DNA of 63,745 bases from assembly GCF_914484835.1 (NCBI RefSeq), contig NZ_CAJZAR010000047.1, positions 8,658 through 72,402 on the forward strand, given 5' to 3'. Positions 35,954 to 44,334 of this stretch are shown one piece after another; position 1 is the stretch's first letter, and each line of letters begins with the position of its first letter. Below the pieces are notes generated by a model. That model was given only the letters and a program-made list of their open reading frames with translations. It had not been told where the DNA came from and ran no database searches. The position numbers and the translations under genes are program-made. Origin of the DNA: Paraburkholderia tropica (GTDB lineage Bacteria > Pseudomonadota > Gammaproteobacteria > Burkholderiales > Burkholderiaceae).

Positions 35954-36916
35954 TCAGTCTTCCATAGGCGGCAGTTCTTCAGGCGCGCCCGGCGTCAACG
36001 TGGTGCCGGGCCAGTCGCCGGTCGTCACGAGATCCGCGGCCACGTCGCGAATCATCTGCGCCACGCTCCAGACGCCATCGGGCATCGTGCGGTTCTGCGG
36101 CCAGGCAATCGCCACGTCGCGCATGACGACGGGATTATCGAGCGGCACGCATTGCAATCGGCCATCGGCGACTTCCTCGATCACGGAGGCGGCGGGCAGC
36201 ACCGTGCAGCCGCATTGCGCGATCACGAGGCGTTTCGTGAGCGAGATCGAGCCGTCGCATTCGAGCACGATGCGCGGCGTGAAGCCGTGGCGCGCCGCGA
36301 GCGATTCGACCAGCACGCGCAAGCCGTGATGCGTGCTCGGCAAAATGAGCGGCACCTGGCCGAGCATGCTCACGTCGATCGGACCTTCGGGCAGCGCGTA
36401 ATTCGCGGGCGCGACGAGACAGATCTGTTCCGCGAGCAGCGTATCGAACTGCATCGCGCCGCGATGCTCGGGCACGTACATGACGGCCAGATCGATTTCG
36501 CCGTCGCTCAGGCGGCCGAGAATCTGGCTCGCGAGACCTTCGATAAAACGCACACGCGTGTTCGGATAACGCGCGCGCAGCCGATGGCCGAGGCTCGCGA
36601 ACATGATGCGGGCGATGGTGGGTTGAGCCGCGATGACGAGACGCGTGGGGCCGCTTTCGACGCCGCTGCGCATCGCGCCGCGCGCTTCGTCGAGCGTGCG
36701 TTCGAGCGCTTGGGCATAACCGAGCAGTTGTGCGCCGCGCTCGGTGAGCCCGACGCCACGGCCGCTGCGGCGAAACAGGCGCACGCCCAGTTCGGCTTCG
36801 AGCACGGCGATGCGGCGGCTGACGGTGGACTGGTTCGCGCCCAGTTCCATCGCGGTGCGCGAAATGCTGCCGGTCTTCGCGACGTGGGCGAAGACGGCGA
36901 GGTCGTCTGAGTTCAT
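35954..36916 (-). CDS. LysR-family transcriptional regulator
   Basis: A 320-residue LTTR. The HTH lies at residues 1-60 (FAHVAKTGSISRTAMELGAN, then STVSRRIAVLE). The effector-binding domain follows from about 92 (TRLVIAAQPTIARI). ATG 36916 begins the domain directly; an upstream Pro/Arg-rich extension is rejected. It lies between the decarboxylase/dehydrogenase operon and the MFS gene. Both of those have the same CGCATA-N5-TATGCG dyad upstream, so this protein is the likely ligand, by position. Confidence 0.9.
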   Translation of the reverse strand: MNSDDLAVFAHVAKTGSISRTAMELGANQSTVSRRIAVLEAELGVRLFRRSGRGVGLTERGAQLLGYAQALERTLDEARGAMRSGVESGPTRLVIAAQPTIARIMFASLGHRLRARYPNTRVRFIEGLASQILGRLSDGEIDLAVMYVPEHRGAMQFDTLLAEQICLVAPANYALPEGPIDVSMLGQVPLILPSTHHGLRVLVESLAARHGFTPRIVLECDGSISLTKRLVIAQCGCTVLPAASVIEEVADGRLQCVPLDNPVVMRDVAIAWPQNRTMPDGVWSVAQMIRDVAADLVTTGDWPGTTLTPGAPEELPPMED

Positions 36917-37117
36917 GGGCGATTCACGAGCGGGTATCGGCGGTGCCGCGCGCCAGGGCGGGCGCGGCCGATACGGATTACGCAAGTGCTCGTTATATCA
37001 CGCGCGAACCGGAAGCTGACGTTTTCCTTGATGCGCAAAGGGACGCGGCGCGTGGCCGGGAATCGTTCGGAGACCCAGGCACGCGCCGCTTTCAGGCGAG
37101 GCTAAGCAGCAGGACAA

Positions 37118-38359
37118 TCAGGCTTGCCCTTCGAGTTGCTTGTTACGCGTTTCCGGCAGGAAGACGGCGACGATGAACACCACCACATACGAAGCCGCCG
37201 CCCACACGCCAATCGACTTCGCCAGCCCGACCGAGGCGCTCGTGATGCCGACCGCGGCGGGCACCAGCGAGCCGATGCCGCGGCCGAAGTTATACGAGAA
37301 GCCGCCCGCCGAGGCGCGGATCTGCACCGGGAACAGTTCGGTGAAGCAGGCGCCCATGCCGGAGACGATGCCCGACTGGAACAGACCGAGCGGGAAGCCG
37401 AGCACCAGCAGCGCGGACAGCGGCAGATGCAGCTGCGTGTAAGCCAGCACCGTGAGCGTCGCGCCCGCTGCCGACAGCGAGAAGGTCCAGCGGCGGCCGA
37501 TCGCATCGCTCAGATAGGCCATGCCCACGTAGCCGCAGAACGAGCCGAAGATATTGACCGCGAGGTACATCGTCGTGAGGTTGACGGTCAGGCTCTGCGT
37601 TTCGCGCAGGTAGGTCACGAGCCACGTGAGGATCGTGTAGTTGCCGCCGAGCGCGCCCGCTGCCATCGCAGAGGCCAGCAGGGTGCGCGGCAACACGCTG
37701 GGCGCGAAGATACGGCCGAAGGTGTCGAACAGACCGCTTTGCGCGCGGAATTCCGCTGCCGATTCGAAGGCCGCCGATTCGTCCACATTGCGGCGCATCC
37801 ACAGCACGAGCAGGCCCGGCAGAATGCCCAGCAGGAACAGCAGGCGCCACGCATATTGCTCGGGCAGCGCGCTGAACAACACCCAGTAGAGCAGCGCGGC
37901 GAGCGCATAGCCCACGGGCCAGCCGCTTTGCACGCAGCCCACGGCGCGTCCGCGAATGCGCTTGTCGACGACTTCGCCGATCAGGATCGCGCCCGCCGCC
38001 CATTCGCCGCCGAAGCCGAGGCCCTGAAGGCTGCGCGTGAACAGCAGTTGATGGAAGCTGTTCGTGAAGGCCGAGAGGCCGGTGAACAGCGAGAACCACA
38101 GAATCGCGAGCTTGAGCACACGCACGCGGCCGATACGGTCGGCGAGCACGCCCGCAATCACGCCGCCCACGGCCGAGGCAACCAGCGCCGAGGTGCCGAT
38201 CACGCCGGCCTGTGCCTTGGTCATGTGCCAGGCGGTGAGCAAAGTGGGAATGACGAACGCGAAGAACTGCACGTCCATGGCGTCCAGGACCCAGCCGAGA
38301 AAACAGGCCCAGAAGGTGCGCCGCTGGGAGGAATTCATGGTGCTGTACCACGTCTGCAT
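37118..38359 (-). CDS. MFS transporter, NanT/AAHS-like acid importer
   Basis: A 413-residue MFS permease with 12 helices. The start WACFLGWVLDAMDVQFFAFV includes the D-x-x-D motif of aromatic-acid/H+ and sialate symporters. Loop 2-3 is GVLADRIGRVRVL and GEWAAGAILIGE follows. ATG 38359 has GGAGATC upstream. It is a probable importer of the carboxylate used by the ThDP enzyme, based on the shared dyad. It is divergent from the chemoreceptor gene. Confidence 0.9.
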   Translation of the reverse strand: MQTWYSTMNSSQRRTFWACFLGWVLDAMDVQFFAFVIPTLLTAWHMTKAQAGVIGTSALVASAVGGVIAGVLADRIGRVRVLKLAILWFSLFTGLSAFTNSFHQLLFTRSLQGLGFGGEWAAGAILIGEVVDKRIRGRAVGCVQSGWPVGYALAALLYWVLFSALPEQYAWRLLFLLGILPGLLVLWMRRNVDESAAFESAAEFRAQSGLFDTFGRIFAPSVLPRTLLASAMAAGALGGNYTILTWLVTYLRETQSLTVNLTTMYLAVNIFGSFCGYVGMAYLSDAIGRRWTFSLSAAGATLTVLAYTQLHLPLSALLVLGFPLGLFQSGIVSGMGACFTELFPVQIRASAGGFSYNFGRGIGSLVPAAVGITSASVGLAKSIGVWAAASYVVVFIVAVFLPETRNKQLEGQA

Positions 38360-38481
38360 GAGGCTGATCTCCAGCGCAGGCTGCTGCCCGCTTTGTTCTA
38401 TATCGAAGGTTGGGCCAAGGATGCCCGAACCGTGAAATAACTTGTGATGGTGATTATGCGGTCATGCCCGATTGCCGCCCT

Positions 38482-38507
38482 TGCGTATGACGCATAGCAG
38501 ATATGCG
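38482..38507. promoter_or_regulatory. Second copy of the CGCATA-N5-TATGCG dyad
   Basis: CGCATAGCAGATATGCG at 38491-38507 matches the copy at 32431-32447 in 15 of 17 positions. An overlapping half-dyad TGCGT-ATG-ACGCA lies at 38482-38494. The site is 132 bases upstream of the MFS ATG and 123 bases upstream of the chemoreceptor ATG, so it could serve both divergent genes. Confidence 0.65.
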
Positions 38508-38629
38508 AAAAAAGATAGAGTGCGCAACGATCGCTGTGGAATGCTCAAGTTTCAATCGATGCTGCCGTAGACGGAGGCAACGGCACGAATTTGAATTCCT
38601 CTGTTCTTTCAGCGATTTCACTTTGCGAT

Positions 38630-40180
38630 ATGTTTAAAAAAATTACAATCCGCGCGCGCCTGGCTCTCGCGATGGGGTTTCTCGGCTGCCTACTGGTCAT
38701 TGGCGGCTCAATGGGAATTGCAGGCGTGAGTTATAGCAATCACGATCTGCAAACGCTTTATTCGAATCAGCTCGGTTCGGCGGTGGCGCTGAGCGAAACG
38801 AGCGTGGCGCTGGCGCGCAGCCGGCTCTGGCTGTTTCGCATCGGCCTGACGCCCGACGCGCCGGACATTCCGCGTTCCGAGAAGAATTCGCGCGATCAGC
38901 TCGAACATGCGCAGCACTCGTGGGACAACTATCGCAAGCTGCCGAGTTATAACGACGAGGAAGCGCGCAAGGCCGACGAGATCGACGCCAAGCTGAAGCT
39001 GCTTTTGCAGGACGGCTATGAACCCGTTTATCGCGCGATCGAAACGAAGGATAGCAATCAGATTCGCTCGGCAGTCCAGAATACTTCGTCGGCGGTCTAT
39101 GGCGATGTCACGAGCAGTATCGACGCCTTGCAGAAAATGCAGGCCGGTTTTGCGGTCGCTACTTACGAGCGCGCGCAGCAGCGCTTTCACTTGTTCGTGA
39201 CGGTGGCCGTCGTGGGCGTGCTGTTCGCGCTGTGCGCGGCCGGGTTCGCGTGGCTTGCCTTGCAGCGCGCGATTGGCGGTCCGCTTGCGCAGGCGCTCGC
39301 GCATTTCAAGGCCATCGCGAATGGCGATCTCACCGCGCGTATCGAAGTCAAATCGCTCGACGAAATGGGGCAATTGCTCGAAGGCGTCAAGGCGATGCAG
39401 ACGAATCTCGTCGATATGATCGGCCGCGTGCGTGACGGCGCGAGCGCGATCAATACCGCCGCGCGCGAAATCGCCAGCGGCAATTCGGATCTGTCGCAAC
39501 GCACGGAAGCGCAGGCCGCGTCGCTCGAAGAAACGGCGTCGAGCATGGAAGAATTGACCGCGACGGTGCGCCAGAACGCCGAGAACGCGCGCCAGGCCAC
39601 CTCGCTCGCGGGCGCGGCGTCGGACACGGCGCAGCGCGGCGGCGTGGTGGTGGGCGAAGTCGTCGAGACGATGCAGGGTATCGCGGACAGCTCGCGGCGC
39701 ATGAACGAGATCATCAGCGCGATCGAGAGCATTGCGTTCCAGACCAATATTCTCGCGCTCAATGCGGCGGTCGAAGCCGCGCGCGCGGGCGATCAGGGGC
39801 GCGGCTTCGCGGTCGTGGCGTCGGAAGTGCGCACGCTCGCGCAACGCGTGGCCACGGCGGCGGGCGAGATTCGCGGGCTGATCGGTCAGGCCACGTCGCG
39901 CGTCGATGCCGGTTCGAAGCTCGTCGAGGAAGCGGGCAGCACGATCGCCGACATCATTCGCGACGTCTCGCGCGTGAACGAGATTCTGAGCGAGATCGCT
40001 TCGGCGTCCGAGGAGCAGAGCACGGGCATCGGGCAGGTGAACGTGGCGGTGTCGCAGATGGATCACGTGACCCAGCAGAACGCCGCGCTGGTCGAGCAGG
40101 CATCGGCGGCGGCGCAGGCGATGGCGCAGCAGGCGAGCGGGCTCGATGAAGTGGTCGGCGTGTTCAAGGTGCGAGGTTAA
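38630..40180 (+). CDS. Methyl-accepting chemotaxis protein
   Basis: A 516-residue transmembrane chemoreceptor. TM1 lies at residues 9-30 and TM2 near 190-212. The periplasmic part is a four-helix-bundle (Tar-like) ligand domain. A HAMP domain follows (about 213-265), then the signalling domain with hairpin tip FQTNILALNAAVEAARAGDQ. No CheW-binding pentapeptide tether is visible at the C-terminus. ATG 38630 begins MFKKITIRARL, typical of these receptors. An in-frame TTG at 38591 has GGAGG upstream at long spacing and remains possible. Confidence 0.93.
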   Translation: MFKKITIRARLALAMGFLGCLLVIGGSMGIAGVSYSNHDLQTLYSNQLGSAVALSETSVALARSRLWLFRIGLTPDAPDIPRSEKNSRDQLEHAQHSWDNYRKLPSYNDEEARKADEIDAKLKLLLQDGYEPVYRAIETKDSNQIRSAVQNTSSAVYGDVTSSIDALQKMQAGFAVATYERAQQRFHLFVTVAVVGVLFALCAAGFAWLALQRAIGGPLAQALAHFKAIANGDLTARIEVKSLDEMGQLLEGVKAMQTNLVDMIGRVRDGASAINTAAREIASGNSDLSQRTEAQAASLEETASSMEELTATVRQNAENARQATSLAGAASDTAQRGGVVVGEVVETMQGIADSSRRMNEIISAIESIAFQTNILALNAAVEAARAGDQGRGFAVVASEVRTLAQRVATAAGEIRGLIGQATSRVDAGSKLVEEAGSTIADIIRDVSRVNEILSEIASASEEQSTGIGQVNVAVSQMDHVTQQNAALVEQASAAAQAMAQQASGLDEVVGVFKVRG

Positions 40181-40283
40181 GCGCCGCTTCGTCGCTTCGT
40201 CGCGCGGGTTGCGGGTTGAATCGCTCGCACCTTGCCGGGCGGTGGCTCGCGCGACGCGCTGATGCCGGAAGGGATTTACGCCG

Positions 40284-41873
40284 TCACGGTTTCGATAGCG
40301 TCGACGGCTCCGTGGGCTTGCCCCGCACGATCGATTCCGGGTGACGCTGAAGGTAATCAGCCAGCGCGTTCACGCTCGCGAGCGTCCGGCGCAATTGCGC
40401 CGTGGCCTCGCGCACATCGGATTGCAAAGGCGAATCCGTTTCGAGCGTGGCGCGAGCAGCGGCAAAAGACGTCTGCGCAAAAGCCAGCGTGGACTGCGTT
40501 TGTGGAACGGTTTCATCGTTCAGTGTCTTGAGTAACGCATTCGCGCCCTGAAGCGACGCATCGACGTTCCGGCCGATTTCGGCGTACGGCACGCGATCGA
40601 GTTTCGTGACGATATCGGCGAGCGTGTCCTGAAGTTCCTCGATGGTGTTGGGCACCGTGGGGAGTTCGACCGAGGCGCTGGCCGCGTCGAAATGCACCGG
40701 CGGCGCCTTCGGAAAGAAGTCGAGCGCGATGTAACGCTGGCCGGTCAGCACGCTGCCCATGCGTACCTGGCCGCGCATGCCTTGAGCGATCAGATCGCGC
40801 AACAACGTGCGGCCGCCCGGACCTTCGCCGTCGCCGAGCGCCGCGCGATAGCGCCGTCCGAGCCGGAACGGGTAGAGATTCAGGCTGACGATCATGTCGA
40901 AGCCGCCGTGAGCCGCCTCGCTGTCGACATCGATGTGCGTGACGTTGCCGATCTCGACGCCATGAAAATCGACCGGCGCGCCCACGGCGAGACCGCGCAA
41001 GGATTCGCGAAATCGCATCTGTACGGGCGCGCTGAGACCGCTGGTGCTGCGCAGCGCGTCGGCCTCGTTGTCGGCGAGCGTGAAGGCGGTGTTCTTGCGC
41101 ACGGTTTGCGGCGGCGCGGCCGTGGGCGTGTCGAACTGCACGCCGCCGCGCAGCATCGCTTCGAGCGGTTGCAGATCGAGCTGGAAGCCGCGCGAATCGA
41201 GTTGCACGTCGATGCCGCTCGCGTGCCACCAGCGCGTCGACGCCGTGACATAGCGGTCGAACGGCGCGTTCACGAACACCTCGACATCGACGGCCTGACC
41301 GTCTTTCGGCAGCGTGTAGCCGAGAATCTGCCCCACGGCGATCCGATGAAAATAGACCGGCGAGCCCGCCTGCAGCGAACCGAGCGACGCGCCGCGCAAG
41401 GTGAAGCGGCTGCCGCGCTGATCGGCGCTCACGACGGGCGGCGTTTCGAGGCCGATGAATTGACGGCACCGTGCGGGCGCGGGGCCGGTGGTGTCCACGT
41501 CCACGTCGATATAGGGCGCGCTTCGCAAGGTTTCGATGCCCGAGATCGCGCTGCCGTCGAAGCGCGGGCGCGCCACCCAGAAGCGCGTCCCGCAGGCGGC
41601 GAGGCGGGCGGCGTTCGACATCAGTTGCACCACGGCGGTGACGTGCGAGCGGTCGCGCGACAGATGCAGCGCTTCGAGTTCGCCGACCTCCACGCTACGG
41701 TAGCGCACGCGCGTCTTGCCCGCCTGCAAGCCTTCTCCGCTGGCGAAGTCGATCGTCAGTTGCGTCCCGTGATCGAACAGCGCATGAGCGAGCAGCAGGC
41801 AAACGGCCAGCACCGCGATGACGGGCGCGATGCCGATCAGGAGGCTCATCGGCAGCGATGTCGAGCGGAGCAT
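40284..41873 (-). CDS. pqiB: PqiB-like intermembrane transport protein
   Basis: A 529-residue protein with one N-terminal membrane helix (about 10-28) and three MCE/MlaD domains (near 40-125, 150-240 and 285-390), then a coiled C-terminus. PqiB forms a stacked-ring tube for lipid transport across the periplasm. The expected partner genes pqiA and pqiC (DUF330 lipoprotein) are not adjacent; two tiny ORFs sit upstream instead. The start ATG follows the stop of the 36-residue ORF directly (TAAATG), suggesting coupling. Confidence 0.85.
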   Translation of the reverse strand: MLRSTSLPMSLLIGIAPVIAVLAVCLLLAHALFDHGTQLTIDFASGEGLQAGKTRVRYRSVEVGELEALHLSRDRSHVTAVVQLMSNAARLAACGTRFWVARPRFDGSAISGIETLRSAPYIDVDVDTTGPAPARCRQFIGLETPPVVSADQRGSRFTLRGASLGSLQAGSPVYFHRIAVGQILGYTLPKDGQAVDVEVFVNAPFDRYVTASTRWWHASGIDVQLDSRGFQLDLQPLEAMLRGGVQFDTPTAAPPQTVRKNTAFTLADNEADALRSTSGLSAPVQMRFRESLRGLAVGAPVDFHGVEIGNVTHIDVDSEAAHGGFDMIVSLNLYPFRLGRRYRAALGDGEGPGGRTLLRDLIAQGMRGQVRMGSVLTGQRYIALDFFPKAPPVHFDAASASVELPTVPNTIEELQDTLADIVTKLDRVPYAEIGRNVDASLQGANALLKTLNDETVPQTQSTLAFAQTSFAAARATLETDSPLQSDVREATAQLRRTLASVNALADYLQRHPESIVRGKPTEPSTLSKP

Positions 41874-41984
41874 TTAAAGCTTCCCCGCAATGACATCGCC
41901 GAACGCGCGGCAAAAGCGGCGCAAGCGGCACAGGCAGCGCGCGCACAGTCCGCGCGCGCGCTGGCATCGATCGGCGGCGCTCAT
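41874..41984 (-). CDS. Possible 36-residue Cys/Arg-rich ORF
   Basis: It encodes a short peptide with GLCARCLCRLRRFCRAF (four cysteines). Its ATG overlaps the stop of the 67-residue ORF (ATGA, 41981-41984) and its TAA abuts the pqiB ATG. The CxxCxC cluster recalls the zinc-ribbon region of PqiA, but it is too short to claim homology. It may be a real coupling peptide, a gene relic, or chance. Confidence 0.3.
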   Translation of the reverse strand: MSAADRCQRARGLCARCLCRLRRFCRAFGDVIAGKL

Positions 41985-42184
41985 GAGCGGAACCCCAGTA
42001 TCAGTGTCAGATAAGCGAGCGCCGCGAAGACGCCCGCCATCGTCCCGTAGTAATCGCGCGCGCCGGGGCCGAGCAGGCAATGCGCGGGAATGCCGACCGC
42101 ACAATACGCAGCCGCGAAGACGAGCGTGATAGCCAAAGTGGGATGGCCCGCCGACCACGCGAATTCCGCCAGACGATTCATCAT
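41981..42184 (-). CDS. Small two-helix membrane protein
   Basis: A 67-residue protein with two hydrophobic segments (residues about 16-38 and 47-64, MAGVFAALAYLTLILGF) and no charged core. It is upstream of and coupled to the 36-residue ORF and pqiB. I do not recognise the family. Its position suggests an inner-membrane companion of PqiB. Confidence 0.55.
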   Translation of the reverse strand: MMNRLAEFAWSAGHPTLAITLVFAAAYCAVGIPAHCLLGPGARDYYGTMAGVFAALAYLTLILGFRS

Positions 42185-42246
42185 CAGGCATCCTTATTAC
42201 TTACGGTACGGTGAGGTATGCAAAATCGCGTGGCCGTGCAGGTACG

Positions 42247-42909
42247 TCAGTGCATCTGTGCGATGAGCGCTTGCGCACCTTTATCGAGGCCGGTTTTCGC
42301 GGCGCTCAGCGAGCCGAACGCAGCGGGCAGATTCATCGCGTTCGGATACTGCTTGGTGACATAGGCTTTCAGCAGGCGGCCATCTTTGCTGTCGTACACC
42401 TCGACGGCATAGGACACCGATCCGCTGAACGCGCCCTGACCGCCGCGCACGGCCTGCACGCCGTTGTAGAGATTGCCCGCGATATCGAAATGCATCGCCT
42501 GGCCCACGAGCAGCGTGGTGCTTTCCGCGCCGGTGAGCGTCACTTTCACGCGCAGCACGCCGGGGCCGGTCTGGTTCGTCATCTGGAAGCGTTTGCCGAG
42601 GTTTTCCGTGAACGCCTGTTGCGCGTAGCGGGCGAGCGCGGTTTTGTCGTCGTCCTTCATGTCGCCGAATTGCGCGTCGGCGCCGTGGTAGACGGTGACG
42701 GGATCGAGCACGACCTGGGTATAGCGCGCCCAGGACACGGGAATGCCGTAGGCGAGCGGCACCTTGTTGCGGTCGTCGCCGTGATTGGGCTGAAGCTGGT
42801 GCGTGGCGTCGATGCCGGAATAGGCGACCGGTTGAACGCCGGCGCAGGCGGCCAGCAGGAGGGACAGCGTGCCCGTGACGAGGGGGAGTGCGAGGCGTTG
42901 GACGGACAT
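42247..42909 (-). CDS. DUF3313 lipoprotein
   Basis: A 220-residue lipoprotein. The signal peptide ends LLAACAG (Cys near residue 20). The body has YSGIDATHQLQPN, VVLDPVTVYHGADAQFGD and YVTKQYPNAMNLPAAFGSL, which match the DUF3313 family in character. The family's function is unknown. It is divergent from a TetR gene with a dyad between them, so TetR control is plausible. Confidence 0.85.
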   Translation of the reverse strand: MSVQRLALPLVTGTLSLLLAACAGVQPVAYSGIDATHQLQPNHGDDRNKVPLAYGIPVSWARYTQVVLDPVTVYHGADAQFGDMKDDDKTALARYAQQAFTENLGKRFQMTNQTGPGVLRVKVTLTGAESTTLLVGQAMHFDIAGNLYNGVQAVRGGQGAFSGSVSYAVEVYDSKDGRLLKAYVTKQYPNAMNLPAAFGSLSAAKTGLDKGAQALIAQMH

Positions 42910-43015
42910 CGGAAGATTCCTTGGATAAATGAAGCAGGCGCTGAAAGGAGATGGGAGACGCGGCGAGAACCGTGTTTCACCGCGAACGCAGCGTAACGGC
43001 AATCGCGAGAAATGT

Positions 43016-43033
43016 AAACCGTCTACCCGGTTT
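43016..43033. promoter_or_regulatory. Candidate TetR operator
   Basis: AAACCG (43016-43021) and CGGTTT (43028-43033) form a perfect inverted repeat with a 6-bp spacer. It lies between the divergent DUF3313 lipoprotein and TetR genes, the normal location for a TetR operator. Confidence 0.6.
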
Positions 43034-43160
43034 GTTTATGAGGCGAGCCGAAATTGGTTACAATCACGTCCGCACCCGACCGACCGTTCGAAAGGCGCGG
43101 CCTTTCACGCCGGACAGCCGCGCCCGTTCCCCCGCCGACGCAGTCAGCCCTCGACCCGAC

Positions 43161-43745
43161 ATGGATAACCCGACCCGCTCCGAACTATCCCGCAAGAAAG
43201 CCATCGCCGCCGCGCTGGCGATTCTGACGAGGGAGGGCGCGGGCGCGTTGACGTTCGACGCGCTGTCGCGCGAAAGCGGCATCAGCAAGGGCGGGCTGCT
43301 CCATCAGTTCCGCACCAAGAACGGCGTGCTGGAGGCGCTGCTGGAGCATCAGCTCAGCGAGTTTCATCGGATTGCCGCCGATTATCTGAGCAAGGAAGGC
43401 GCGAAAAAGGCCGAGCCCACGCTCAACGCGCAGATCGAGATTTTTCGCGAGGCGGTGAATCAGCCGAATTCAGTCGCGCGCGCGATGCTGGCGGTGATGG
43501 TGGAGTCGCCCGATATGCTCGGGCGCGTGCGTAGCAGCGACGACCGCGTCACGAAGATCATCGAGGACGAGGCGCGCGACGAAGAACTCGCGCTGCTGCG
43601 TTATTTCGCGGCGAGCGGCATGGCGTTCCATACGCTCATCGGGCTGACCGAACTGGACGGCGCGCGGCGCAATCGTCTGTTCGACCGTTTGCAGGATGAG
43701 GCAAGCTGGACGCCGTTCGAAAAGAAGGGCAAGGCGGGTAAGTAA
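43161..43745 (+). CDS. TetR-family transcriptional regulator
   Basis: A 194-residue TetR repressor. The HTH covers residues 12-55 (AGALTFDALSRESGISKGGL, then LHQFRTKNGVLEAL). A helical ligand domain follows (MLAVMVESPDMLGRVRSSDD). ATG 43161 starts just before the domain. It is divergent from the DUF3313 lipoprotein and probably represses it and itself through the dyad at 43016-43033. Confidence 0.9.
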   Translation: MDNPTRSELSRKKAIAAALAILTREGAGALTFDALSRESGISKGGLLHQFRTKNGVLEALLEHQLSEFHRIAADYLSKEGAKKAEPTLNAQIEIFREAVNQPNSVARAMLAVMVESPDMLGRVRSSDDRVTKIIEDEARDEELALLRYFAASGMAFHTLIGLTELDGARRNRLFDRLQDEASWTPFEKKGKAGK

Positions 43746-43781
43746 GCTGCGTAAGCGGCGCGGTGTTCAGGCCCGCGCGCC

Positions 43782-43982
43782 TCACTCGCCTTTTGCGCGT
43801 GACGTGGCTTCGCGGCCGATCTTCGCCTGCCGGCGCGCGCGTTCGTTGATGATCTGATGCCGCCGATGGTCGGTCATCTTTTTCCAGCCGCGCGCTTCCT
43901 CGCGCGTGCGGTAACAGCCCGTGCACAAACCGGTTTTGCCATCGAACGCACAGAGTTCGATGCACGGCGACTTAACGGCCAT
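43782..43982 (-). CDS. DUF1289 small cysteine-motif protein
   Basis: A 66-residue protein with the family pattern PCIELCAFDGKTGLCTGCYRT, shown here as PCIELC and LCTGCYRT around a short loop. The four cysteines probably bind a metal. It ends in a basic helix (RRHQIINERARRQAK). It starts 3 bases after the rcnR stop and may share its transcript. The family has no firm function. Confidence 0.85.
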   Translation of the reverse strand: MAVKSPCIELCAFDGKTGLCTGCYRTREEARGWKKMTDHRRHQIINERARRQAKIGREATSRAKGE

Positions 43983-43985
43983 CGC

Positions 43986-44258
43986 TTACTTGAAATAGCT
44001 GTGGACGACTTCGATCAGCTGCTCGGTGCCGCTGCCGTGTTCGTCGTCGGGTTCGGCATCGACGAGATGCGTGCGGATGTGATCTTCGAGCACCACGGCG
44101 AGCAGCCCGTTCATCGCGCCACGGCTGCTGGTGATCAGTTGCAGCACGTCCATGCAGCCGCGCTCCTCTTCGAGCGCGCGCTCGATGGCTTCGACTTGCC
44201 CCTTGATGCGGCGCACGCGGTTGAGCAGCTTCTGTTTTTCGCGAATCGTGTGACTCAT
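43986..44258 (-). CDS. rcnR: Nickel/cobalt-responsive repressor RcnR (CsoR/FrmR family)
   Basis: A 90-residue all-helical metal-sensing repressor. The residues known as Ni/Co ligands in RcnR are all present at the right positions: His3, Cys35, His60 and His64. FrmR-type formaldehyde sensors lack His64, so RcnR is preferred. The C-terminus (EHGSGTEQLIEVVHSYFK) is normal for the family. It is 76 bases downstream of rcnA on the same strand. Metal binding would release it from G-tract operators and induce efflux. Confidence 0.9.
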   Translation of the reverse strand: MSHTIREKQKLLNRVRRIKGQVEAIERALEEERGCMDVLQLITSSRGAMNGLLAVVLEDHIRTHLVDAEPDDEHGSGTEQLIEVVHSYFK

Positions 44259-44286
44259 GTCTGACCTCGACGGATGGGGTGCCCGA

Positions 44287-44315
44287 GTATACCGCTGCGT
44301 ATAGCGAGGGGGACT
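44287..44315. promoter_or_regulatory. G-tract box upstream of rcnR
   Basis: GAGGGGGACTAT (about 44305-44316) with nearby GTATAC and GTATAG resembles an RcnR G-tract operator flanked by AT-rich inverted repeats. It lies in the rcnA-rcnR gap, so rcnR may be separately autoregulated. Confidence 0.45.
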
Positions 44316-44334
44316 ATCCTAAGCTCCGCGCCGC

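Noticed and set aside
41695..41967. 90-residue minus-strand ORF considered as a PqiA fragment
   Set aside because: Overlaps the pqiB start in another frame and lacks the PqiA membrane segments.
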